A DNA stretch of 24,243 nt from Deltaproteobacteria bacterium (GTDB taxonomy: Bacteria > Myxococcota_A > UBA796): assembly GCA_002707085.1 (NCBI GenBank), contig PALY01000031.1, positions 61,734-85,976 of the forward strand, in the 5' to 3' direction. The notes under the pieces were generated by a model, which saw only the letters and a list, made by a program, of their open reading frames with translations, was not told the DNA's origin and ran no database searches. The position numbers and the translations under genes were made by a program. Numbering within the stretch: the stretch's first letter is position 1; each line of letters starts with the position of its first letter. Below are positions 17,263 through 24,243 of this stretch, piece after piece.

Positions 17263-17506
17263 GTGTTCATCTCACTCTTGGTGAAGGAAGGTCCCATTCA
17301 TATACCGCGATAGTTGTGTACTTCGTGCAAAACCGGTGACCACCCAAAATTCAAAGTCGTGTTCCGTTCACAGGGCAGTCATGGGTCGAGTGTAGGTGTG
17401 ATGTTGTCAGAACCTTACTTTTATATTGAGGAAATACAATAAACTCTTCATTTTTCCGTTTACACTGCCGTTCTATAGAAAAGCGTGTTCAAAAGGTTCA
17501 GAAGTT
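17263..17506. promoter_or_regulatory. Divergent intergenic region with A+T-rich segment
   Basis: The 244 bases separate the divergent starts at 17262 (minus) and 17507 (plus) and should contain both promoters. Bases about 17411-17475 are clearly A+T-rich compared with the surroundings and include TATATT (17422-17427) and TACAAT (17435-17440), candidate -10 elements for the plus-strand gene. No convincing -35 box is spaced correctly, so neither promoter is assigned precisely. Confidence 0.35.
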
Positions 17507-18076
17507 ATGGCTGAAATTATCAATTTCCCAGTTTCAAAAGAAGAAGAAAGAAATGAACCTTCGAAACGGGTGCAGATTATTGATCAAATCACAAACATGT
17601 CATCGCATGAGTTGGAGCAAGTCGCTCCCTTGTTTTCGGAAGAAAGTGTGTCCATTCAGTGGGTGGATAAGAAAACACGAAAGGGCATCACCCATACAAT
17701 TGGACCCACCGTATACCGACGTGTGAGAAAGGATGCTCGGATCCTGCAAGCCGATGCGGTGGCCATCGTAACGCCGGCTTGGTTGGAGTGTGCTTTTGAG
17801 GCTTTGGAAGCGTTGCGTCAACAATGGGGTGGGCGAATCACCTTGGTTTGGACTTTGGTAAACGAGCGTCCATCACCTCATGCTTCTGTGAGTGAGGCTT
17901 GGAGTCAACTGGTTGCGGACGGATCCCCGTTGGAGCGTGTTCTGGTGGTTGATTCTCGTCAGAGTCTGAGAAATCCCGAAATCAATTATGGGATACCCGA
18001 ACCCACGGTTGTGGTTCATCCTGAAGATTTGGAATCGATGCTGGATTCAATCGTTGAGGAAGATGCCGCTCAATAA
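17507..18076 (+). CDS. Unrecognised soluble protein
   Basis: With ATG 17507 the product is 189 residues, beginning MAEIINFPVSKEEE. The frame is open 27 codons further upstream, but that extension lies in A+T-rich sequence that looks like promoter, so the later start is preferred. There is no signal peptide or membrane helix. Residues about 55-70 (SIQWVDKKTRKGITHTIGPT) and 80-120 (ILQADAVAIVTPAWLECAFEALEALRQQW, split) suggest an alpha/beta fold, followed by VWTLVNERPSPHASVSEAW and a C-terminal LERVLVVDSRQS. I recognise no family. It is convergent with the radical SAM gene, stops six bases apart. Confidence 0.75.
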   Translation: MAEIINFPVSKEEERNEPSKRVQIIDQITNMSSHELEQVAPLFSEESVSIQWVDKKTRKGITHTIGPTVYRRVRKDARILQADAVAIVTPAWLECAFEALEALRQQWGGRITLVWTLVNERPSPHASVSEAWSQLVADGSPLERVLVVDSRQSLRNPEINYGIPEPTVVVHPEDLESMLDSIVEEDAAQ

Positions 18077-18082
18077 GCGTTT

Positions 18083-19432
18083 TTAGCGACGCACAGAACG
18101 GTGTGGTGCGTGTTGTGAAATCCCGTGCCGAAGTGCCGTTTCTTCTTGATTGGAGCCACTCTGGAGACCCAGGATACGGTTCCGCATTGCCACCATTTGT
18201 TCATAGGTGATGCTTTCCAGTTCGATATTTGCAGAACCGTAGACGCCGTTCATCGCAGTGTCGTAGTAGTGATATCCAAGATTGCGTTTCAACAAGTTGT
18301 GTTCCACCACGTACTTTGTGAGCTCCTTTCCAGGTAGAGCCGTGGCAAAGAAGACCCAGAAGTGGTCGGGTTGAATGCGTTCCATGAGTTGGTAGGTTTG
18401 CTCCATCTCTTCAGAGGTTTCCATGGGGGCGCCCAGGATCACGTTTGCGCCCGCACGAATTCCCCGCTCTCTACACAGATCAAAGGCTTTGATGGTGTCC
18501 TCGACCTCGATTCCTTTTTTGTAGAAATCGAGAATGCGTTGGCTGCCGCTTTCGACTCCAAAAACCACCTCGACGCATCCAGCTTCCTGCATGGCGTCAA
18601 GAATGCGGGGTCCCACCTTGTCGACTCTTGTGTTGCACTTCCATTGAAGGTTGACCTTGCGTTCGGAGAGCGCAGTCTTGAATCGATCGAACCACTTCAG
18701 TCCATTGGCGGAAAGGGTGTCATCTTTGAAATACAGGATCGGTGGATTGTAATGCTCTTGCAGTTCAGCCATTTCTGCGGCTACATCTTCTGGTCCTCGT
18801 TTCCGCATGTGGCCGAAAATCATGTTCAATGTGGGCTGGCAGAACGTGCATTTGAACGGACACCCTCTGCTCGACAACATTCCAAATTCCCATCCGCCAT
18901 GGGCGCGGAAAGCGTCGTAGTCGTACAAGTCGCGTGCAGGGAATGGGAGTGTATCCAGATCTTCGATGAGGTCTTGCGCTGGTGTTTTGTGGACTGAATC
19001 GGTGTCATCGATGAATGCAATACCGCGGGTTTCCTTCGGACACCCACGTTCCAAGTTCGCAGCGAATTCGACAATCGTCTTTTCTGCCTCTCCAATCACG
19101 GCCCAATCAAAGCCCGAACGAAGTCCATGTTCTGTGCATATGGTTGCATGGGCGCCGCCGAGCATAACGGGAAGTTCGGGCCTCCAACTGCGAATCGTAC
19201 TCAGTACAGATTGTGCTTTTGGGAAAAGGGCTGATGTGGATGTGATGCCGACCAGGTCTGCATCCATAATGTCGGATGGTTGAAGGTTGTTGTCTTCACG
19301 AAGGCCTGTGGCCACAATCCGCACGCCGTGTCCGGCTTCCCGCAGCACAGCGGCGATGTACATAAGCCCGAGCGTTTCCGACACACAGTGCGCTCTGTAG
19401 TCCATCAAAGGATCGATCAACGTTATCTGCAC
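18083..19432 (-). CDS. B12-binding-type radical SAM enzyme
   Basis: The 449-residue protein has an N-terminal Rossmann-like cobalamin-binding-type domain (about 1-135: LIDPLMDY, GLMYIAAVLREAGHGVRIV, DLVGITSTSALFPKA, VMLGGAHAT). The radical SAM core follows, with the cluster motif C191-x3-C195-x2-C198 in RGCPFKCTFC. Later core motifs are VVFGVESGSQRILDFYKKG and GANVILGAPMET. The usual DxHxxG cobalamin motif is not visible, so B12 dependence is uncertain, as in many relatives. Such enzymes methylate or rearrange unactivated carbons in natural-product, lipid or cofactor pathways. GTG 19432 follows AGGGGG by about six bases. It lies 16 bases after the methyltransferase fusion gene, so the two are probably co-transcribed. 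Confidence 0.9.
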   Translation of the reverse strand: MQITLIDPLMDYRAHCVSETLGLMYIAAVLREAGHGVRIVATGLREDNNLQPSDIMDADLVGITSTSALFPKAQSVLSTIRSWRPELPVMLGGAHATICTEHGLRSGFDWAVIGEAEKTIVEFAANLERGCPKETRGIAFIDDTDSVHKTPAQDLIEDLDTLPFPARDLYDYDAFRAHGGWEFGMLSSRGCPFKCTFCQPTLNMIFGHMRKRGPEDVAAEMAELQEHYNPPILYFKDDTLSANGLKWFDRFKTALSERKVNLQWKCNTRVDKVGPRILDAMQEAGCVEVVFGVESGSQRILDFYKKGIEVEDTIKAFDLCRERGIRAGANVILGAPMETSEEMEQTYQLMERIQPDHFWVFFATALPGKELTKYVVEHNLLKRNLGYHYYDTAMNGVYGSANIELESITYEQMVAMRNRILGLQSGSNQEETALRHGISQHAPHRSVRR

Positions 19433-19448
19433 TTGGCCCCCTGCATGA

Positions 19449-20591
19449 TCAAGGTAGCACTTCGGACCAGATTCCGATGCCCATAATTGAGTGATCTAGT
19501 TCTAGTTCTGCGTGTGGACGCAGGATTTCAAGCTTGAAACCTTCGTTTAACTCCTCCCAAAATCGTCGGACTCCAGTGGTCCATCTGTTTGCTCCAGTGA
19601 TGTCATGGAAAGCAAGAAAACGATGTGGATACTGACGATTGATTTCGAAGTCTTGTTTGACGGCAGCATAGCTATGATTGGCATCAATCAACACCAGGTC
19701 GATGTGACCCAAGGCTTTTCGCCATGACTTGTATTCTGCTGAATCAGAGTTCCCTCTGAACACGGAAGTCTCTTTGGGTAAATGGATGTTGAACCCTTTG
19801 GTTTCAGCCCACCCCTGGTCCGCTGCAGCTACCCGTTCAAAGTCAAAAACCGAATGGAGTGCTGTGACCAACCGGCCTGTCCACACCCCAACCTCAAGGT
19901 AGCTTTTTATGTTGTTGGCTTCGATAAACTCCGCGAAGGAAATGACTTCTTCGCGGTTTTGTAAAATACAGTCTTCAAGCGCCTCGCCTTCTCTTTCAAA
20001 TATCTCTTGTGTGTGGTGGTCCCAGCATTTGAAAGGAGACAGCTCGGCGCGAAGATCTCGGGGTTTGGGTCCGTGCAATGATGGTAGGTTTTCTGCGCCA
20101 ATGCCCCTAAGTAAGGCCATGTTTCGTGCTGGAATTCGGCTCACGTTGGGGTGTGTTTGCATGGCGTTTCGAACTTGTTTCCACGGCAATATGTGAATCG
20201 TCGGGTGGGGGCTTCGGTTGGTATGGTTGGCCGGGTCATCCGCATCTGAATCGGCAAAAACGTAGTCCGGGTGAAAGTGGGCAAGTTGATATCGCCCGTC
20301 GTGTCCCATTTCGGTCAGTAGAGCCTCTGCTGCGCCGACTGCGTCTAAGAAGTCATCGAAGGTACGAAGGAGGTTCGGAACAATCAATAATGTGGTGTCT
20401 GCTTCTGGGGTGTCCGCATCCAGTAGATCGATTTCATGAAGAAGTTCTGCCAGTATGGCGGATACAGAGTCTCCGCGGCTTTCTACAAGGCGGATATGGT
20501 CTTGCTCAAAGGGGAGCCGCGCAAAGGGGCACAGATCGAGCCCGATAACGATTCGTTCGATCCATTTTTGGGTATCGTTGACAACGCCCAT
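19449..20591 (-). CDS. DUF1415 domain fused to class I methyltransferase
   Basis: From ATG 20591 the product has 380 residues; ATG 20597 is two codons earlier and equally possible, and the frame extends further only into truA. Residues about 7-170 match DUF1415: WIERIVIGLDLCPFA, DTTLLIVPNLL, YQLAHFHPDYVFAD and NHTNRSPHPTIHIL. Residues about 215-375 are a class I SAM-dependent methyltransferase: motif I YLEVGVWTGR (231-240), acidic residue in AAADQGW, and IDLVLIDANHSYAAVKQDFE (297-316). DUF1415 has no established function and usually stands alone. No haem or membrane features are visible. The gene is upstream of and close to the radical SAM gene and diverges from truA. Confidence 0.85.
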   Translation of the reverse strand: MGVVNDTQKWIERIVIGLDLCPFARLPFEQDHIRLVESRGDSVSAILAELLHEIDLLDADTPEADTTLLIVPNLLRTFDDFLDAVGAAEALLTEMGHDGRYQLAHFHPDYVFADSDADDPANHTNRSPHPTIHILPWKQVRNAMQTHPNVSRIPARNMALLRGIGAENLPSLHGPKPRDLRAELSPFKCWDHHTQEIFEREGEALEDCILQNREEVISFAEFIEANNIKSYLEVGVWTGRLVTALHSVFDFERVAAADQGWAETKGFNIHLPKETSVFRGNSDSAEYKSWRKALGHIDLVLIDANHSYAAVKQDFEINRQYPHRFLAFHDITGANRWTTGVRRFWEELNEGFKLEILRPHAELELDHSIMGIGIWSEVLP

Positions 20592-20624
20592 GCGCATTCC
20601 ATTGGTCTGTGGCAGGATCGATAA

Positions 20625-21371
20625 ATGGTACGACCCGGACGACACCAGTATCTCATTCGCTTTGCTTACGATGGGCAACGGTTTTTTGGTGTGTCTCCGC
20701 AGCGAGACCGGCCAACGGTGGGTGCGTCTTTGTACGAGCGTTTAGAAGCAGCTGCAGGGCAGCGACCCCGAGCATTACAGTTCACGGCTCGCACGGACAC
20801 AGGGGTTTCTGCGGAAGAAAATTTTGCCACCTGTTGGTTTTTGGAGCCATTCGATCCTGTACGTTTTGAGGCTCAGTTTCAGAAGACGTTGGAAGACGGG
20901 ATTACCTCGGTTTCTGCCACCGCCGTGGATATCCACGTTCATGCGCGCAACATTAGTTCTGGGAAGTGGTATCGCTACATGATTCGTTCAGATGGTGAAG
21001 AAGACCCAAGGGCTTGGGGTGTCGAAAAGCCGTTGGATGTGCAAGCAATGAAAAGTTTGGCGGCCCGGTTTGAAGGCGAACACGATTTCTCCGCTTTTCG
21101 GTGGCGGTGTTCGGCTCCCGATACGATGAAGACCCTTGCTCGGGTGGAGATCACCGCTGTGCCGACCGGATATATTATCGATGTAGAAGGGGACGGCTTC
21201 TTGCGCAGAATGGTCCGGAAAATTGTCGGGGCCATTGTATGGGTGGGTCTGGGTGAGGCGACGGTGGAAGATGTGGCTTCATTGATTGATTCGGGAGCGA
21301 AGTATGGCGCGCCACACGGCGCTCCTGCCCACGGGTTGACCCTCATGGCGATTCGCCGCACCGGGAGCTGA
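20625..21371 (+). CDS. truA: tRNA pseudouridine synthase A
   Basis: The 248-residue protein has the TruA fold markers in order: FAYDGQRFFGVSPQ (13-26), the catalytic loop ARTDTGVSA with nucleophile D58, KWYRYMI, FEGEHDFSAFRW, and the C-terminal GDGFLRRMVRKIVG. TruA converts uridine to pseudouridine at positions 38-40 of the tRNA anticodon arm. The catalytic loop differs from the usual GRTDAGVHA, with Thr59 and Ser62 replacing the common Ala and His, but the Asp and Arg are kept. The ATG at 20625 follows AGGA by seven bases. It heads a three-gene plus-strand unit with gaps of 4 and 34 bases. Confidence 0.9.
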   Translation: MVRPGRHQYLIRFAYDGQRFFGVSPQRDRPTVGASLYERLEAAAGQRPRALQFTARTDTGVSAEENFATCWFLEPFDPVRFEAQFQKTLEDGITSVSATAVDIHVHARNISSGKWYRYMIRSDGEEDPRAWGVEKPLDVQAMKSLAARFEGEHDFSAFRWRCSAPDTMKTLARVEITAVPTGYIIDVEGDGFLRRMVRKIVGAIVWVGLGEATVEDVASLIDSGAKYGAPHGAPAHGLTLMAIRRTGS

Positions 21372-21375
21372 GTCT

Positions 21376-21720
21376 ATGCCCAAATATCCGACCGACCGTG
21401 AGTCCTTGGCTATTGCATGTGATTGTGAGTTTATTCGGGGCAGTGGTCCGGGTGGTCAGCACAGAAACAAGCGCTTCACAGGTGTACGTCTGGTTCACAG
21501 GGCCTCAGGCGAGATGGTTACAGCCACAGAGCGCCGGGAACAAAAGCAAAACCTTGAAGTTGCTTTTGAGCGTATGGCAAAAAAGTTGGAGAAAGCCCAG
21601 TTTGTGCCCAAACGGCGTCGACCTACGCGTCCCACCCGTGGGAGTGTGGAAAGAAGGATCAAAGAAAAGAAATCCAAGGCTTCAAAGAAGGCGAACCGGA
21701 AAACTCCGAAGTTTGATTGA
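21376..21720 (+). CDS. GGQ-domain peptide chain release factor-like protein
   Basis: The 114-residue protein consists of a release-factor domain 3 with the GGQ motif in RGSGPGGQHRNKRFTGVRL (GGQ at 26-28), followed by a lysine/arginine-rich tail (from about residue 78: KRRRPTRPTRGSVERRIKEK). There is no stop-codon recognition domain. The basic tail resembles that of ArfB/ICT1, which enters the mRNA channel of stalled ribosomes and hydrolyses peptidyl-tRNA. The GPGGQHRNK context is closer to the release-factor-like family of uncertain role, so ArfB activity is a guess. It starts four bases after truA. Confidence 0.85.
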   Translation: MPKYPTDRESLAIACDCEFIRGSGPGGQHRNKRFTGVRLVHRASGEMVTATERREQKQNLEVAFERMAKKLEKAQFVPKRRRPTRPTRGSVERRIKEKKSKASKKANRKTPKFD

Positions 21721-21754
21721 TGCCAGGCTGTGTCAGCACGATAGAGAGTGGCCC

Positions 21755-22567
21755 ATGCCTATCGTCGTGATGATCGTGTCTGCCGTATCCATCATTGGAC
21801 TGGTGAAGTACGGCTTGGTTCCTGGAATTGACCGCGTATCGTTGGCCATGGGGTGGAGCGCAAAGGCTCGAGGGAAAGCGACTGGGTATGCCACCAGTGT
21901 TCCAGAGTTGGTCACCTTGGTGGCGGCAGGACTATCGGGTGTCTGGATGGCTGGGCTGTGGAATATCGTATCCAGCAACCTTCTCAATGCAGGGCTTGCC
22001 GCATCAGCAATGGCATTGTATCGCCGAGGAAGAGAACTGTTCCATCGCAGATTCGCACGCGAAATCTGTTTTGCGATGGTGGGGATACTGGCGCCGTTGG
22101 TGCTGATGAACTTGGGCATGGATACGCACTGGGCGGTTGTGCCTCTTCTTCCTTGTACCTTTGCCGCCTACATCCTGTTGGACCGCAGTGGTGGTGAAAT
22201 TGAAGAGGAGACTGAATCAAGCGTAGACCATGGCAGTCCTTTGGCTGGGGTGTTGATGTGCGTCGCTTCTCTTGGTTTGATTGCCACTGCTGGAGTGTTC
22301 TTGGGCGAATCTACCCGTGAAGTGGTGGTGTCGATGGGCATCTCCCCAATGTTGACGGGATGGATTCTTGGCTTTGTGACCAGCCTTCCTGAGGCTGTGA
22401 CGTTCTTTGAGGCTTACTCGGCCAAGAGGGTGCGAAGTGACTCCGACCCAATGGCTGGTACTCAAGAGCTATTGGACAACCTTGCTGCTTCCAACATGTC
22501 GAATAGTGGACTGATTTACCCCTTGGGGTTGGGTTTATATCTGTTGGTCACGGGCATGGGCGCTTAG
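21755..22567 (+). CDS. CaCA-superfamily cation (Na+/Ca2+-type) exchanger, compact
   Basis: ATG 21755 is chosen because the open frame upstream lies antiparallel to nothing else but overlaps the GGQ gene; GAGAG precedes it. The 270-residue polytopic protein has two related alpha repeats, ATSVPELVTLVAAGLSG (46-62, E51) with NIVSSNLLN, and VTSLPEAVTFFEAY (208-221, E213) with NLAASNMSN. The two Glu residues are the expected cation ligands. It is about 50 residues shorter than YrbG-type exchangers. The usual GNxxGSN motif after each repeat is degenerate (WNIVSSN, DNLAASN). Cation specificity is unknown. It overlaps the convergent slyX stop by four bases. Confidence 0.82.
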   Translation: MPIVVMIVSAVSIIGLVKYGLVPGIDRVSLAMGWSAKARGKATGYATSVPELVTLVAAGLSGVWMAGLWNIVSSNLLNAGLAASAMALYRRGRELFHRRFAREICFAMVGILAPLVLMNLGMDTHWAVVPLLPCTFAAYILLDRSGGEIEEETESSVDHGSPLAGVLMCVASLGLIATAGVFLGESTREVVVSMGISPMLTGWILGFVTSLPEAVTFFEAYSAKRVRSDSDPMAGTQELLDNLAASNMSNSGLIYPLGLGLYLLVTGMGA

Positions 22568-22776
22568 TAGTGCGGCGGCACCTGTTCATCGGCTGGCGCT
22601 TCTGAACCCATATCGTTCTCCATCTGTTCGCGGATAGAACGCACATCGTGGTGTAGGCGCTCTATGAGATGTGCTTGTTGTTGGATGACTTGATCGAGTT
22701 GTTGAATCAACTCTTCCTGAAAAGCGTATCGGACTTCAAGGTCTTCCAGTCTGCGCGTGAGATCATCTGTACTCAT
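22564..22776 (-). CDS. slyX: SlyX-family small coiled-coil protein
   Basis: The 70-residue protein is a single coiled coil (about residues 5-52; RRLEDLEVRYAFQEELIQQL) with the SlyX family's typical C-terminal end PPHY. The function of SlyX is unknown. The ATG at 22776 follows AGGGG by about six bases. It is 35 bases downstream of the large lipoprotein gene on the same strand, and its stop codon overlaps that of the convergent exchanger. Confidence 0.9.
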   Translation of the reverse strand: MSTDDLTRRLEDLEVRYAFQEELIQQLDQVIQQQAHLIERLHHDVRSIREQMENDMGSEAPADEQVPPHY

Positions 22777-22811
22777 AGAAAGCCCCTATTCCATTGGCCA
22801 TGTCGCCACCA

Positions 22812-24243
22812 TTAACGGCCTACGGCGTACTTCAGGGCTCCATCGCTAATGGAGTAGTATCCAATATGGACTTGGTCTAGGTCATCGACTTGGATTTGAG
22901 GATCCCATCCAGTGGTGTCGAGTGTGTCAATGTTCTCCGTGACCCATTCTGCATCTCGGAGTGTCGAGATTTGAAGCGCTCCGCTGACCACTTCGAATGA
23001 GGCGATATATGGTGTGCCATCACTAAGGTGGTCGAGTGCGACAAATCGATTGTAGCCATCATCTATGACTTCTTCGACGGAACTCATCCAGTAGGGTGTG
23101 GATTCACGGCACGTGTACCAGATTGATTGATCGCTGTAGCCAGCAATAGCGATACACGGTGTACCGTCGGGTCGGACATCGATGGAGACATCGAGGGAGC
23201 CGATAAGCGCCCATTCGGGACCGATGGACTCAAAGGCGGAATACGTTGTCTGGCTGATTGATCCGGAGGTACCGTAACTATCCATCCATGCGAGGTGCTT
23301 TGTGTCATCGGTTCCGATGGCCAGATCGACAAAGAAGCCGATGGCACCGAAGCCTGATGAGTCGACGGTAGAGGTTGTGATGCTACCGAAGCTACTGGTT
23401 TCAGCAAAGACGGGGGCTTGTTCGACAGGATCTAAGAACGCATAGTGTGCGATTCCGGAGCTGTCGGTTTCCACGTTCAGGTATTCGTAGCCGGCAGTCT
23501 CTGCGCCGGTCACGATCTCTTCGCTCGTCCAGCTACCGTCGGCATCTCTGCGTCGGTGAAGAACGGTTTCTCCTGCTGATCCTTCGTCGCGGGTGTAAAC
23601 AAGATGGAAGCGTCCATAGGCATCCATGTCTGCTGCCAGATCTTGCCCTCTCCCCGATTCGGTAATCGACTCGGGCGCTGACCACCCTCCATCTGTTTGT
23701 TGGATGTACCGAATACGTGTGGTGTCGGTATTGGTGTAGGCAAAATGGACTTTTGAGTCGATGTCGACACCCATTCCAATGCGGTAGCCGACATCGCCTA
23801 GATCATCGACGACTTCTGTGTCGAATCGTTCATCGGTTTCGCCATCGCAATCATCGTCGATGCCATTCCAAGGGTCTTCGACTGCACCGGGGTGAACTGT
23901 CGGGTCTTCATCGTCACAGTCACCGTCTGATTCTGAATATCCGTCTCGGTCGTCATCGATTTCAGATGGGTCTGCATCGGCGTCTGCATCGGCGTCTGCA
24001 TCTGCGTCTGCATCGGCGTCTGCGTCGGCGTCTGCATCTGCGTCTGCATCTGCGTCTGTGTCTGCATCTGCGTCAGCGTCGGCGTCAGCGTCGGCGTCAG
24101 CATCTGTGTCTGCATCGGCGTCTGCATCGGCGTCTGCATCGGCGTCTGCATCTGCATCTCCATCAAATGCCGGGTCGTCACCGGACTTGTGATTATCGAA
24201 CGTTGAGTTGCAACCCAAAGCCATCAGTGCGATTGCGAGCCAT
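22812..24243 (-). CDS. Large lipoprotein with Asp-Ala tract, MopE motif and probable beta-propeller (5' end off right edge)
   Basis: The frame is open to the right edge. The residues before the internal Met at 24224 read WLAIAL, so with MALGC they form a lipoprotein signal peptide whose start codon lies outside the window (C5 counted from that Met). Next come an Asp-Ala tract (23-87) with scattered Thr, and a MopE-type motif (91-134: DRDGY, DGDCDDEDPTVHPGA, NGIDDDCDG), associated with Ca/Cu binding in family members. The remaining 330 residues contain about seven repeats of the type 'xxHxxYxDxxxxxxxY...W', e.g. SKVHFAYTNTD, GRFHLVYTRDE, TKHLAWMDS, GTPCIAIAGYSD, GTPYIASFE, DQVHIGYYSISDG, suggesting a sialidase-like beta-propeller. 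It is probably displayed on the cell surface; its ligand is unknown. Confidence 0.85.
   Translation of the reverse strand, partial: WLAIALMALGCNSTFDNHKSGDDPAFDGDADADADADADADADADTDADADADADADADADTDADADADADADADADADADADADADADADPSEIDDDRDGYSESDGDCDDEDPTVHPGAVEDPWNGIDDDCDGETDERFDTEVVDDLGDVGYRIGMGVDIDSKVHFAYTNTDTTRIRYIQQTDGGWSAPESITESGRGQDLAADMDAYGRFHLVYTRDEGSAGETVLHRRRDADGSWTSEEIVTGAETAGYEYLNVETDSSGIAHYAFLDPVEQAPVFAETSSFGSITTSTVDSSGFGAIGFFVDLAIGTDDTKHLAWMDSYGTSGSISQTTYSAFESIGPEWALIGSLDVSIDVRPDGTPCIAIAGYSDQSIWYTCRESTPYWMSSVEEVIDDGYNRFVALDHLSDGTPYIASFEVVSGALQISTLRDAEWVTENIDTLDTTGWDPQIQVDDLDQVHIGYYSISDGALKYAVGR
23964..24158 (-). repeat. Hexanucleotide/12-base repeat encoding Asp-Ala tract
   Basis: The longest of the three Asp-Ala tracts (65 residues) is built from units such as TCTGCATCGGCG on the plus strand, a 12-base period alternating two synonymous Asp-Ala pairs. 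GCA-GAC and GCC-GAT dominate, so its codon pattern differs from both other tracts. Confidence 0.95.

Noticed and set aside
17426..17506. N-terminal extension of the 17507 gene
   Set aside because: The stretch is A+T-rich, looks like promoter sequence, and encodes a residue pattern unlike the rest of the protein.
18362..18997. 211-codon plus-strand open frame
   Set aside because: It is the antisense shadow of the radical SAM gene, and no family pattern is visible.
21398..21754. Upstream extension of the cation exchanger frame
   Set aside because: It overlaps the GGQ-domain gene in another frame, and the translation there is not membrane-like or conserved-looking.
23964..24158. Short tandem repeat considered as CRISPR
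   Set aside because: The period is 6 or 12 bases with no spacers, and the repeat lies in frame in a lipoprotein gene.

Overview
The window is a gene-dense bacterial chromosome segment. It suggests a Gram-negative, cytochrome-c-using organism. Three predicted lipoproteins carry long Asp-Ala tracts, and one of them also has a MopE-type Asp/Cys metal-binding motif. These traits are common in Myxococcota and related former Deltaproteobacteria, so that placement is my inference; no rRNA or other marker gene is present to confirm it. I recognise no tRNA, CRISPR array, insertion sequence or prophage.

Layout. (1) 1-6864, minus strand: a complete System I cytochrome c maturation operon in the order ccmA-B-C-D-E-F-G-H-I. 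Nearly every junction is a start/stop overlap or a 1-base gap. ccmI runs off the left edge, and ccmD is a 38-residue gene. (2) 6865-7133: ccm promoter region with several palindromes, plus a strong terminator for the next gene. (3) 7134-8396, minus: unrecognised membrane-anchored protein with a triplicated LAxLxPE coiled-coil tail. (4) 8646-10670, minus: YfhO-family polytopic membrane protein, divergent with only 33 bp between start codons from a DUF423 membrane protein (10704-11081, plus). (5) 11177-12678, plus: basic membrane-anchored protein translationally coupled to a thioredoxin-like ferredoxin with a Cys2/His2 ligand pattern. (6) 12659-15951, minus: three-gene unit of phytoene-desaturase-like FAD oxidoreductase, SLC13/DASS transporter and PaaI-like thioesterase. 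(7) 16027-17262: two convergent Asp-Ala-tract lipoproteins. (8) 17507-18076, plus: small unrecognised soluble protein. (9) 18083-20591, minus: DUF1415-methyltransferase fusion followed by a B12-binding-type radical SAM enzyme. (10) 20625-22567, plus: truA, a GGQ release-factor-like protein and a CaCA-type cation exchanger. (11) 22564-24243, minus: a large lipoprotein with Asp-Ala tract, MopE motif and probable beta-propeller (start beyond the right edge), followed by slyX.

How the genes work together. The ccm products form one pathway: CcmABCD load haem onto CcmE, CcmGH reduce the apocytochrome, and CcmFHI ligate the haem. The other units look like small independent operons. The least explained are the DUF1415-methyltransferase/radical SAM pair, the membrane-anchor/ferredoxin pair and the paired Asp-Ala lipoproteins. 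Convergent genes abut or overlap with no visible terminators, so antisense readthrough is likely.
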